A stretch of DNA of 64,000 bases from CAWAMD01 sp963783045 (GCA_963783045.1 CAWAMD010000003.1:62001-126000), one strand, 5' to 3'. Shown: positions 53,404 to 61,172, numbered from the stretch's first letter. The notes: generated by a model from the sequence alone, not told the origin. Numbers and translations: made by a program.

Positions 53404-53873
53404 TGGCACGCACCGACTACGTCGACGACCCGGACGCGCCGGCGGCGAACTCGCTGGTCGTGGCCGCCTCGGCGGTGGTCCGTGACGCCGGCGGGAGGGT
53501 GCTGCTGCACCGGCGTGCCGACAACGACCTGTGGTCGATCCCGGGCGGCGGGATGGAGCCCGGCGAATCCATCGCCGACTGTGTCGCCCGAGAGGTCCGT
53601 GAGGAGACCGGGTTCGAGGTCGCGCCCCGGTACGTGGTGGGCGTCTACTCGGACCCGCGGCACGTCGTGGCCTACGACGACGGCGAGGTCCGTCAGCAGT
53701 TCTCGATCTGCTTCGCGTGCGAGCTGGTCGGCGGCGAGCGCAGCATCGCGTCGGACGAATTGCTCGAGGTCGCCTGGGTCGCCCCGGACGAGCTGGACGG
53801 GCTGGCGATGTCGCCGGCGATCCGGCTGCGCATCGACGACTGTCTCGCCGGAGCGCGCGGGATCGCCCGTTAG
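53403..53873 (+). CDS. NUDIX hydrolase
   Basis: 156 residues with a complete Nudix box: GGGMEPGESIADCVAREVRE followed by ETGFE (Gx5Ex7REUxEExGU). The flanks are VAASAVVRDAGGRVLLHRRA and the C-terminal WVAPDELDGLAMSP. The substrate is unknown; relatives in integrative elements are proposed to act on a nucleotide signal. It is coupled to the DUF5919 regulator and convergent with the HD gene; the two stop codons overlap by 3 bases. Confidence 0.93.
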   Translation: MARTDYVDDPDAPAANSLVVAASAVVRDAGGRVLLHRRADNDLWSIPGGGMEPGESIADCVAREVREETGFEVAPRYVVGVYSDPRHVVAYDDGEVRQQFSICFACELVGGERSIASDELLEVAWVAPDELDGLAMSPAIRLRIDDCLAGARGIAR

Positions 53874-54436
53874 GACTGCGTGTCGAGCCGCTGTTCGGTG
53901 CGAGCGACGGCGGCACGCAGTGCCGGTTCGGCGGCGCGGACCGCTCGGGTGACGACGTGGTCTAGGCCGTAGCGGGCCTCGATGTCGTCGAGCCGCTGAT
54001 CCACGCTCATGTCCTGCCCGTCGGGGCCGGTGGTGAGGTCACAGTAGGTCAGGGCGCCGGTCACGGCTGACCGCTCGTCGGGGAAGGCGGCGAGCTCGTC
54101 GGCGAGCCCGCGCAGCGCCGCTTCGACGGCGGCGCCACTGTGGTGAGCGACCAGCGCCGCCACCCGCGGACGGCCGGCGGCCTCGACCAGCCGGGCGCCG
54201 TCGAGCGGATGGAAGCCCGTCTCGGCGACCTTGGGGTCGTAGCCCACGTCGTGGAGCCACGCTGCGGCGACGAGCGCCTCCTGATCCTCGGAGGACGTGA
54301 GCGCAGCGATGGCAACGTGCTGGGCCTTGCTGGCGACGGCCTGCGTGTGTCGCCAGCGGCGTGGCATCTCAGCCAGGTGCGTGCCCGCCAGGTCCTTCGC
54401 CCAGGCGACGACGGCAGCGCTGTCTCGATCGGTCAT
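53870..54436 (-). CDS. HD-domain phosphohydrolase-like protein
   Basis: 188 residues. The metal motif is present: RWRHTQAVASKAQHVAIAAL then VAAAWLHDVGYDPKVAETGF (H...HD), and HHSGAAVEAAL with further His. HD proteins hydrolyse nucleotides or phosphate esters. It is convergent with the NUDIX gene with overlapping stops, and its start faces the iteron array and parA. The HTH-DUF5919/NUDIX/HD set may therefore be one nucleotide-processing module, which is inference. Confidence 0.88.
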   Translation of the reverse strand: MTDRDSAAVVAWAKDLAGTHLAEMPRRWRHTQAVASKAQHVAIAALTSSEDQEALVAAAWLHDVGYDPKVAETGFHPLDGARLVEAAGRPRVAALVAHHSGAAVEAALRGLADELAAFPDERSAVTGALTYCDLTTGPDGQDMSVDQRLDDIEARYGLDHVVTRAVRAAEPALRAAVARTEQRLDTQS

Positions 54437-54517
54437 GGGACGACGCTACCGAGCGTCGGCACCGCCGACCCTGGTCATCCACAGGACGAGCGCCCTGTCT
54501 TCCATGACTTCCGGCCG

Positions 54518-54625
54518 TTCCCGGGTATCCCTGGAACCCCGGCAACACCGGGAACCCCGGGAGCCCACGGAACCCATGGTTCCCAGGGAACCCAGGCAAC
54601 CCAGGGAACCCAGGGGTTCCAAGGA
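54518..54625 (+). repeat. Twelve tandem 9-bp iterons upstream of parA
   Basis: Twelve adjacent 9-bp units with consensus ACCCMGGGA run without gaps from 54518 to 54625 and end in the parA ribosome site. The best copies are ACCCAGGGA (54599-54607), ACCCCGGGA (54554-54562) and TCCCAGGGA (54581-54589). Each unit is close to self-complementary (CCCAGGG). Iterons directly upstream of a ParA/ribbon-helix-helix operon are the centromere/operator of type Ib partition systems. A near-match to a DnaA box (TCATCCACA, 54475-54483) lies just upstream. Confidence 0.85.
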
Positions 54626-54633
54626 GGAAGACG

Positions 54634-55398
54634 ATGAAGGTGCTCGCCGTCGTGAACCAGAAGGGAGGCAGCGGCAAGACCACCACCGCGGCGAATCTCG
54701 CGGCGGCGCTCGCCGACCAAGGCCGGCGTGTGCTGCTCGTCGACCTCGATCCGCAGGCCACCGCGACGCTGTGGCTCGGGTTCGAACCGGCTGCCGAGAC
54801 GATCAGTTCGGCGCTGGCGGGGCGCGTCGCTCTCGAGACGCTCGTCACGGCGACCGGCGTGCATGGCCTCGACCTCTTGGCCGGCGACCCGTGGCTCGAT
54901 GTGAGCGAGCGGCGCGACTTCGACGGACAGCAGGTGCCCCAGCTGGCGGTCCGTACCGCGATCGAGCGCAGCCGTCTCGACCACGACGTGGTGGTCGTCG
55001 ACACGCCGGGCCGGCTGTCGCTGCTCACGATCGCGACGCTCGCGGCCGCCGACCATGTCGTCGTCCCCGTTCCGGCGGGAGCGATGGAACTCGAGCACCT
55101 CGACACCCTCGACGACAGCATCGCCCAGGTGCGATCCCTCAACCCGTCACTCGACCTGCTCGCGGTCGTCCCGTGCGGGGTCGACCTCCGCACGATCCTG
55201 GCTCGTGACGTGCTCGCCGCCCTCGAAGACCGCTACCCGGGACTGGTCACGACGGGCCTGCGCCGCACCGTCCGCGCCGCGGAAGCGTTCGCCCACCGCC
55301 AGCCTCTCACCCGGTTCGAACCCGACCACCCGATCGCAGCCGACGTGCGCGACCTCGCACGACAGATCGGGCACCGACTGCTCAAGGTGCTCGTATGA
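54634..55398 (+). CDS. parA: ParA-family partition ATPase, type Ib-like
   Basis: 254 residues. The deviant Walker A motif is VVNQKGGSGKTTTAANLAAA, Walker A' is VLLVDLDPQATATLWLG, and Walker B is DVVVVDTPGRLSLL. There is no N-terminal helix-turn-helix, so it belongs to the small type Ib group. ParA-ATP binds DNA non-specifically and moves the centromere complex made by its partner. AAGGAGG lies directly after the iteron array, 7 bases before the ATG. The stop overlaps the next start (ATGA), making a two-gene par operon. Confidence 0.9.
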   Translation: MKVLAVVNQKGGSGKTTTAANLAAALADQGRRVLLVDLDPQATATLWLGFEPAAETISSALAGRVALETLVTATGVHGLDLLAGDPWLDVSERRDFDGQQVPQLAVRTAIERSRLDHDVVVVDTPGRLSLLTIATLAAADHVVVPVPAGAMELEHLDTLDDSIAQVRSLNPSLDLLAVVPCGVDLRTILARDVLAALEDRYPGLVTTGLRRTVRAAEAFAHRQPLTRFEPDHPIAADVRDLARQIGHRLLKVLV

Positions 55399-55733
55399 CG
55401 CGCCGCGGTCTACCAGCAACCCCGCCGCCACGCCGCTCAGCAGCGGCCGAACTCGTAGCCGGCCACGACAACAGCCGATCCGACCGTCGAACACCCGCGC
55501 CTCGGCCCGCGAAGAAGCGCCTGTCCGTCGACCTGGACGCCGACCTCGTCGACGAACTCAAGAACGCCACCGTCTACGCCCAGCACCACGGACGGCCCGA
55601 GCTCACCCAAGTCGCACTCGTCGAGACCGGACTCCGCCAGGCACTCGAGGATCTCGCGGCCGATCTCGGCGTCGAGGACTTCCCGAGCCGCGGCGACAAC
55701 ACGCCGAAACCCGGCCGACGGCCAGCGTCATGA
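55395..55733 (+). CDS. Ribbon-helix-helix protein, probable ParB-type centromere-binding protein
   Basis: 112 residues. The N-terminal 40 are basic and disordered (Pro/Arg/Ser-rich), then a ribbon-helix-helix fold: KKRLSVDLDADLVDELKNAT, YAQHHGRPELTQVALVETGL then RQALEDLAADLG. This is the layout of type Ib partition partners, whose flexible basic N-terminus stimulates ParA and whose RHH part binds short repeats. It is coupled to parA by overlapping stop/start. By position it should bind the 9-bp iterons at 54518-54625. Confidence 0.82.
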   Translation: MTRRGLPATPPPRRSAAAELVAGHDNSRSDRRTPAPRPAKKRLSVDLDADLVDELKNATVYAQHHGRPELTQVALVETGLRQALEDLAADLGVEDFPSRGDNTPKPGRRPAS

Positions 55734-55746
55734 CCCGCCCGCTATT

Positions 55747-55935
55747 CCCCGTTGTGGTCGCCTCCGAGCGCTTCCGCGGAAGCGGTTTCCAGCGCATAGT
55801 CACGCGCGCACGACAGTGCGTCGGCGGTTATCCACACCCGCACCGAAGTCCCCGCTGTGGTCGCCTCCGAGCGCTTCCGCGGAAGCAGATTCCAGCACAT
55901 AGTCGTCCGCGCACGACTCGCCGTCGTCGGTTATC
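55747..55935. repeat. Two 86-bp direct repeats with internal palindrome
   Basis: Copy 1 (55747-55832) and copy 2 (55850-55935) are roughly 80% alike by eye with a 103-bp period. Each contains TGTGGTCGCCTCCGAGCG, the perfect palindrome GCTTCCGCGGAAGC (55770-55783; 55873-55886) and ends in GGTTATC. Copy 1 runs into a DnaA box. No gene spans them. Placement after a par operon suggests an origin or incompatibility region; copy 2 stops one base before a transposase remnant. Confidence 0.8.
55828..55836 (+). promoter_or_regulatory. Perfect DnaA box
   Basis: TTATCCACA, the consensus DnaA-binding 9-mer, at the end of the first 86-bp repeat. The equivalent position in copy 2 reads TTATCAATC and is not a box. 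A single perfect 9-mer can occur by chance, but its position beside par genes and repeats makes it notable. Confidence 0.55.
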
Positions 55936-55936
55936 A

Positions 55937-56155
55937 ATCGAACGGCTCAACCGCGAACTGAAGCGACGCACCGACGTCGTACAGATCTTCCCCGACCCCG
56001 AGTCCGTCATCCGGCTCGTCGGCGCGCTGCTGTGCGAGATCAACGACGAACTCGTGGCCGCCCCGCGCCGCTACATGGCCGAAGCCACCCTGACCGACCT
56101 CGTCCACGACCAAGAGGAACGTCTACCGTCCATCCCTGCGGTCACCCGCGCCTGA
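55937..56155 (+). pseudogene. IS256-family transposase, C-terminal remnant
   Basis: About 72 codons with the characteristic end of mutator/IS256 transposases: IERLNRELKRRTDVVQIFPD then PESVIRLVGALLCEINDELV and RRYMAEATL. The catalytic DDE part is missing; the frame upstream is filled by the 86-bp repeats. It marks an old insertion/deletion event on the element. Confidence 0.85.
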
Positions 56156-56306
56156 CAACCGAGACGCACGGTCCTACACCACTCCCCGGGACGCAATTCC
56201 GCGGCACGCCGCTTCCGCAGGGCCAGGAGCGTCCCGACACCAGGTAGCACACCACCCGACGGACGGAGTGGCAGCACCAGCCTGGACTCGGAGTTCGGCC
56301 AACTAA

Positions 56307-56696
56307 CTAACGGCACCCGAGCAATTGGAGGAGTTCCTCATCGAACTGGGTTGATGAAGCCGGCCGCCCTGGTGAGGATTGCCACCCGCATTGTGTGTCT
56401 GTGCTGCGCCGCAGATAGATCCACGGCTCTGCTCGTCCTGCCCCCACACAGATAACCTCAGCTCTCGGCTGGATGCGCTCGGCCTCGGAAAGTTCTTCAG
56501 CTGCTTGGTCCGCTACCGCCGACAAATGTCGGTCGATCGGTTTTGCATCGCAACCGTCGACACCGACGATCGGAACGGGGAGGTTCTCAACGCTCCCTCT
56601 CGGCAAGAACACGTACAACCCAACCAAGAGAGCAACCAAGAATCCGCCGATTGGCAATCCGGCTCTCACGACGACCCACTTCGCACTGAGTCCCAC
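56307..56696 (-). CDS. Membrane-anchored protein of unknown function (129 aa)
   Basis: GTG start at 56694-56696. A membrane helix opens the protein (LPIGGFLVALLVGLYVFLP), followed by an outside domain with four Cys (DGCDAKPID, EVICVGAG, TQCGWQSS, LLGCR) that could form two disulfides. GC content is visibly lower than in the flanking par genes. It lies 51 bp after the preceding reading frame and is probably the last gene of the metalloprotease operon. Family not recognised. Confidence 0.55.
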   Translation of the reverse strand: MGLSAKWVVVRAGLPIGGFLVALLVGLYVFLPRGSVENLPVPIVGVDGCDAKPIDRHLSAVADQAAEELSEAERIQPRAEVICVGAGRAEPWIYLRRSTDTQCGWQSSPGRPASSTQFDEELLQLLGCR

Positions 56697-56747
56697 ACGC
56701 TGGGAGAGTGATTACACCGCCCGGACTGGGCTAGCTCTGTCGGAGCG

Positions 56748-57138
56748 TCAGCCACCATCAGGTAGTTGCCCGACTTCTGCCACTTCAGCAACGAGCGCTT
56801 CAAAGTGGCCACGGTCTACGACCACCAATTCGGCCATCTTCCCCTCTATGCCCGGAAGGACCTCAATGTACAGTGGTGCACCTTCGGTCTGAACCACAAG
56901 CGTGCGACTCAATGTGGATGCGCGCAATGAACGCTTCGCGGCGCTATCACTGTCAACCGCCTCCGTGCCGACCAACTGCAGCGTCCCCGTCGACGGCACC
57001 AATCCAGCAAGTATCGTAGCCCTTCCGGGGGTACGTACGAACCATCCGCCGACGTCGCCACCTGGGATCCGTAGCGCGACACGTGAGGGTCCCTCGAAAC
57101 CCTCCGGAACGAAGACTTCCGCCTCAACCAGCTCCCCC
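56748..57138 (-). pseudogene. Frame-shifted 3' part of the 57124-57909 gene
   Basis: From about 57138 down to 56748 the alternative frame reads like a structured protein: GELVEAEVFVPEGFEGPSRV, ALRIPGGDVGGWFVRTPGRA, TLVVQTEGAPLYIEVLPGIE. No start codon or ribosome site introduces it. The upstream gene stops at 57124 shortly after a run of six C (57134-57139, G on the coding strand); dropping one base fuses the two frames into one protein of about 385 residues. Confidence 0.5.
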
Positions 57139-57909
57139 CAGCGGGCATTGCTGTTCGGGGGAATTCTGCTCGGGGATGACCGGCAGCTCACGTGTTCCGA
57201 GCGCAGGCACGCCCCTACTGCGATCGTCCGACCGGTTGGAGCGGACCACATCCTGAAGCTCGGCCTTGACTGCCAAACCCCTGGCTGCCCTGTTCGACGC
57301 CAATGCGTATTCCTCGGCGAGATACCGTTTGTCCCTACCGGGCATCCGGGACTCCAAAGCGATAAAGCCCGCTTTGGAGGCGTCATTGTCGAACCCCGGG
57401 ACAGGCACCTCTCCGTCTTTCAGGGCATAGAGAACCGAGAAGCCTTCTTGCCCCCAAAGTCCCACGAAGACGGTGACTCTCTCTCCAACATCGAATGTCC
57501 CACGCGAGAAGTGGAGCTGCAAAGAACCAGTCTGCACTGCCGCCTTAAACTCTTGGAGGTAGGTCGCAAATTCTGGTCCGCGCGAGAGGTCGCGACCGTA
57601 GCTGGCGTCTCCCAATGTGATCACTTGGGATTGGATATCAACCGGCAGCCCGCGGTCACCCACGGGTGAGGCAACTACCTCTTCAATCGTGCCGCTGACG
57701 GTTGCGAGGCTGCCGCGCACGCTTCCAAGATCGCCCCACTCATCGAAGTATGCATACGGATCACCGGGTTCGGGGGAGAAGTGCGAGGGGTCGCCAGCGT
57801 CGCCGTCGTCGCGCGTCCAAGGACTTGGAGACAGTACCGAAGCAACCATTAGGGTGACCGCAAGGGCCCCACCCAGAAGTAGGCCTGCACCCATATTTGC
57901 GCGATGCAT
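57124..57909 (-). CDS. Membrane-anchored protein of unknown function, probably truncated by a frameshift
   Basis: 261 residues as read. An N-terminal hydrophobic helix (MGAGLLLGGALAVTLMVASV) could be a membrane anchor or signal. The outer part is acidic and aromatic (PEPGDPYAYFDEWGDLGSVR, VFVGLWGQEGFSVLYALKDG). No family is recognised. It starts 14 bp after the metalloprotease stop, so the two are co-transcribed. The frame seems to continue in 56748-57138 after a six-C run. Confidence 0.6.
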   Translation of the reverse strand: MHRANMGAGLLLGGALAVTLMVASVLSPSPWTRDDGDAGDPSHFSPEPGDPYAYFDEWGDLGSVRGSLATVSGTIEEVVASPVGDRGLPVDIQSQVITLGDASYGRDLSRGPEFATYLQEFKAAVQTGSLQLHFSRGTFDVGERVTVFVGLWGQEGFSVLYALKDGEVPVPGFDNDASKAGFIALESRMPGRDKRYLAEEYALASNRAARGLAVKAELQDVVRSNRSDDRSRGVPALGTRELPVIPEQNSPEQQCPLGGAG

Positions 57910-57923
57910 GATCTCGGTCCCCC

Positions 57924-59126
57924 TCAGTTGTAATTGACCATGACTCGAGTTCGGTCGATATCCAAGTCTGTGTATAATCCATTGCTGGACTGCATCCGGT
58001 TATATACAAATACGGTTGCATCTACTGCGTCGGTCAGACCCATCCTCACGGATGCGGTCGTGCAGTATCGCCACAGGCCATCGGGAGTACAGTACGTGTT
58101 GACGTAGTCGGTGACGCCTTCACTCGATATGGCGTTCTTGTTGTCCCCATAGAAGTTACAGCCAGTATCGATCCCGCCTGCGTAGTCGACCGGTTGAGTC
58201 GCGAGCATGATTCGAACCTGGCCCGTATCAGTCGAGTACTTCGTCTTGAAATTGGCACGAGCCTTGATATCGGCTCCATACATGTCCACAGTTCCGCCCA
58301 TTGAACCCATCCGAGTGAGCCGGGTTGTGGAGCGAACATATGAGGATGTGCCGTTCGAGTCGAAACGAAGATAGGAGGGGCTTCCATCGACGCCTCCCGA
58401 ACGGATACTCCATCCGTCAGACTGGTTCCTCACCCAATACTGCACTCCGTCTTCGAAGGAGTCGTTTGCTGTGCCTGCGTGCCAACCGCTTGAGACGTCC
58501 GACAGATACGCTACCCCCGCCTCGTCGTCTTGATGCAGCGCTTCGCGATCCCAAAAACTACCTGAACACGTACTCATCACAGGCAGTTGGCCGTCCATGC
58601 TGTCGTACTTCCCACTGTGGCCGAGCCCGAAGACGTGTCCCCACTCATGAGCGGATAGACCGCGCATCGAGGTCTTCCGGTTCAGGTAGTCTGACATATA
58701 GCCGGCATTGAACCAGATGCTTCGATCGGCCAGTCCGGTCGGGAAAGGGTTCGCATACGTGCATTTGGTAATGGCCAAGGCGCCAGCGAAGTATCCTGAC
58801 CCCGCCCATCTTGCAGTGAAGGTATCTCCGGATTCCGTAAGCGCCGGGCCACCCCACCAACCATCCGCCTGCTGCATCCACTGAAGGAATCCTTGCCGGT
58901 TGCGCAAGGCCAACGTTTCTCCCCCGACGTCGCGATACTGCCATTCTGGACCATCAGCCATCCACCTCACGGCGGTCCGATCGGGGCAGCCTTCCGAGAA
59001 GGCATCGAAGGCCTCAGCTGGAGCAACTGAGGTTAACAGGCCTATGACCGACGCTAGAACCGCCAAGCCGACGCGCCGCCAAGGGATTCTCCCGAGCTTC
59101 ACCGCATTCGATGTTGTCATTTTCAT
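57924..59126 (-). CDS. Secreted matrixin-like zinc metalloprotease
   Basis: 400 residues from the ATG at 59124-59126. Signal peptide VGLAVLASVIGLLTSVAPAE. The zinc site is complete: SAHEWGHVFGLGHSGKYDSM gives HExGHxxGxxH, followed by LPVMSTCSG, a Met-turn-like residue, as in matrixins (M10). Then comes a C-terminal beta-rich region of about 170 residues (DSFEDGVQYWVRNQSDGWSI). A peptide-cleaving enzyme acting outside the cell is expected. GC is visibly lower than in its neighbours, suggesting recent transfer. It heads a three-frame operon of exported proteins and is followed on its upstream side by an insertion sequence. Confidence 0.82.
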   Translation of the reverse strand: MKMTTSNAVKLGRIPWRRVGLAVLASVIGLLTSVAPAEAFDAFSEGCPDRTAVRWMADGPEWQYRDVGGETLALRNRQGFLQWMQQADGWWGGPALTESGDTFTARWAGSGYFAGALAITKCTYANPFPTGLADRSIWFNAGYMSDYLNRKTSMRGLSAHEWGHVFGLGHSGKYDSMDGQLPVMSTCSGSFWDREALHQDDEAGVAYLSDVSSGWHAGTANDSFEDGVQYWVRNQSDGWSIRSGGVDGSPSYLRFDSNGTSSYVRSTTRLTRMGSMGGTVDMYGADIKARANFKTKYSTDTGQVRIMLATQPVDYAGGIDTGCNFYGDNKNAISSEGVTDYVNTYCTPDGLWRYCTTASVRMGLTDAVDATVFVYNRMQSSNGLYTDLDIDRTRVMVNYN

Positions 59127-59152
59127 TCGGGTGCGGCTCCGCTGAAGGGACG

Positions 59153-60631
59153 TCAGGCGGCGTGGGGGATGTGGTCGTCGGCGTAGCGTGATCGGTGAAT
59201 GCGCCGGTGTTCCTGGTCGAGGTGGAAATGCCAGTAGTCGTCGAAGTCGCCGTTGGTGCGCAGCGCCCGGAGTTTGAGGACGGCCTCGGCGCCGTCGAGT
59301 CCCCAGCGGGCTCCGGTGATGTCGAGGCGGTCCTTGACCAGGTGGCGGCAGGCCCCCTCGATCACGCCGGTGGCGATGGGCCAGCCTCGGTTCAGGGCGG
59401 TGGGGTAGTCGAGCAGGCTGGCGTTGTTGGTCAGGTAGGTGGCGGTGCGGTCGGCGTTGCGACGGGCGGGCGGGTCGAGTCCGTCGCGGGTGGCACGCCG
59501 GCGGATCCCGATCGCGACCTGGCGAGCGTTGCCTTCCAGGATGGCGGTGGCGCGGTCGGCGACCCAGGCTTCGGCCGCCCGGTCGGCTTCGTCGAAGAAC
59601 GACCACGCGGTCGACCACAGATACTCCATGACGTGCACGAAGTCGATGACGACGTGGACATGGATGCCGCGTCGTTGGGCCTGGTGGCGGATGCGGTCGA
59701 TCTGGTGGCGGTTGCCGTCCACGAGCGCGACCCAGGTGCGCTGGTGGTCGAGGTCGCGCCGTTGGGCCTGGTCGAAGACGCGGCCGATCACGGTGGCGGC
59801 GTCCTCGACGACCGAGGCGGTCAGCCACTTGTTGGCGGCACTCGGACGGGGCACGGCGGCACGGTCGCGGTCATCGGTGACGATGATGTCGGCGGGGGTG
59901 CGCTCCACGGGGGTGGTGTCGTAGACGGCACCGACGGTGGCCATGCGTTTGCGGTTGGCCTTCTCGCCCTTGGACAGCCGGGTGGCCAGCTTGGTCGACG
60001 CGTCCGCGGCAGCCTTGGCGGTGGCGGGCCGTAGCGCGTCGGGGCGCATCACGATGCCCTTGCCGTCCACCGAGATCACCAGCACGTCGTCGGGTTCCCA
60101 CACGGTGGGTGTGCGGGTGGCGTAGAAGCTGTCGAAGTCGACCGCGGCCCGGTGAGCCAGCTGCTCGGTTTGGCGTTTGCCCAACGGCGTGCCCGTGGTC
60201 CGGGCGATCGCGTCGGAGGCGTCATCGAACGACCCACGGGAGGCCTCCACGGCGGCCAGCCGCCGTAGCCCGTGCGAGTGCTTCTCGGCCGGCAGGTTCA
60301 ACGTCGCGTCGGCCGGGTGCAGGTTCGCCTGCCCGGTGGCCCGGTAGGCCAGCCGGCCGACGACGACCTGCCCGAAGACCGTCGCCAGCCGCCGACGGCT
60401 GGGCTCGGAGGTGGTGCGGGCGACCCCGCTGGCGTCGGCCACCTCGGCCAGTCGGGGTTCGTCGTGAGCCCGCAGGTCCAGATGGTCCTGCAGCAGCAGC
60501 CGCAACAGCTCCCGTCCCTGGGCATCCAGGTGGTCCTCGAGCTGGCTGTGGGTCAACCCGGACGCGTCCGGACCCGACAGCCAGGAGACGATCGTGTCGA
60601 ACTGGCTCTGCGACGCCGTGAACTCGGTCAT
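59153..60631 (-). CDS. ISKra4-family transposase
   Basis: 492 residues. The pattern fits ISKra4 transposases: VISVDGKGIVMRPDALRP (first Asp), TWVALVDGNRHQIDRIRHQA, HVHVVIDFVHVMEYLWSTAW (second Asp), and WPIATGVIEGACRHLVKDRL then DITGARWGLDGAEAVLKLR (Glu). The frame appears intact, so the element may be active. Its ATG overlaps the stop of the upstream small gene (ATGA). Confidence 0.9.
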   Translation of the reverse strand: MTEFTASQSQFDTIVSWLSGPDASGLTHSQLEDHLDAQGRELLRLLLQDHLDLRAHDEPRLAEVADASGVARTTSEPSRRRLATVFGQVVVGRLAYRATGQANLHPADATLNLPAEKHSHGLRRLAAVEASRGSFDDASDAIARTTGTPLGKRQTEQLAHRAAVDFDSFYATRTPTVWEPDDVLVISVDGKGIVMRPDALRPATAKAAADASTKLATRLSKGEKANRKRMATVGAVYDTTPVERTPADIIVTDDRDRAAVPRPSAANKWLTASVVEDAATVIGRVFDQAQRRDLDHQRTWVALVDGNRHQIDRIRHQAQRRGIHVHVVIDFVHVMEYLWSTAWSFFDEADRAAEAWVADRATAILEGNARQVAIGIRRRATRDGLDPPARRNADRTATYLTNNASLLDYPTALNRGWPIATGVIEGACRHLVKDRLDITGARWGLDGAEAVLKLRALRTNGDFDDYWHFHLDQEHRRIHRSRYADDHIPHAA

Positions 60632-60918
60632 CGGCGTGCCTGCCGGCGGGCACGGAAGGCGGCCAGCCCCGCCTGCGCAGCCTCCGCCAGCTCCGCCGCG
60701 GCGACCTCGTAGCGGGCCACCGCTGCGGCGACCTGGTCCACCTCGTCGGGCCGCAACGTCACCGTCCGGGTGCGGCCGTCCTCGTAGAAGACCAACGCCG
60801 GCGAGACGTGCGGTTCACCGGTCGCGCACCGGCACGAGGGCTTGCCGCAGCGGCGCCGGAACGTGGTCAGGGTGCCTTTGAGCACCAGCGGGTCGGGATC
60901 GGTCATGGTCGCCATCAT
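60628..60918 (-). CDS. DUF6788-like accessory protein of the insertion sequence
   Basis: 96 residues. The start has GAGGTGG close upstream. Motif FRRRCGKPSCRCATGEPHVS (CxxxxCxC, possible metal site), then VFYEDGRTRTVTLRPDEVD and an Ala-rich helix. Proteins of this kind sit before ISKra4 transposases in actinobacteria; their role is not established. Overlap with the transposase start shows coupled translation. Confidence 0.8.
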   Translation of the reverse strand: MMATMTDPDPLVLKGTLTTFRRRCGKPSCRCATGEPHVSPALVFYEDGRTRTVTLRPDEVDQVAAAVARYEVAAAELAEAAQAGLAAFRARRQARR

Positions 60919-60926
60919 GCCACCTC

Positions 60927-60951
60927 GTCTGTAGTTGTTACAACTACAGAC
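60927..60951. promoter_or_regulatory. 25-bp perfect palindrome upstream of the insertion-sequence genes
   Basis: GTCTGTAGTTGT (60927-60938), a single centre base, then ACAACTACAGAC (60940-60951). It lies 9 bp upstream of the DUF6788-like start, where an operator or an IS end would be. Its AT-rich, TGTAGTTGT-type half site looks like a dimeric repressor site. Confidence 0.65.
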
Positions 60952-61172
60952 ATGGAATCATGGCGGCACGCCAAAACCACGCACCCTGCGCCCCGCATCG
61001 ACGCCCCGCCCGGTCGAGACCAGATCCACCGACGGCCACCGGTCGGGCCGGATGCGCCAGATACCTCGACATCGACGCCGGCCCTGCCGTATCCGCTGCG
61101 ATCAGCGGCGGAAGGTCACCTGGTGTCCACGCACAGCGACAGAACCTCCCGGAAAGGGCTCTACGTCACCAG

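Larger units (their letters stand above)
59153..60951 (-). mobile_element. ISKra4-type insertion sequence
   Basis: The element carries a transposase and a coupled small DUF6788-type gene; a palindromic element lies at the promoter end. I could not find convincing terminal inverted repeats or a target duplication, so the outer limits are approximate. Confidence 0.7.

Noticed and set aside
54480..54637. Collagen-like Gly-X-Y reading frames on both strands
   Set aside because: Any 9-bp repeat containing GG gives Gly-X-Y in several frames; the frames have no proper start and lie inside the iteron array before parA.
59128..60975. Terminal inverted repeats for the ISKra4 element
   Set aside because: Compared both ends by eye and found no matching arms; alignment with other copies is needed.
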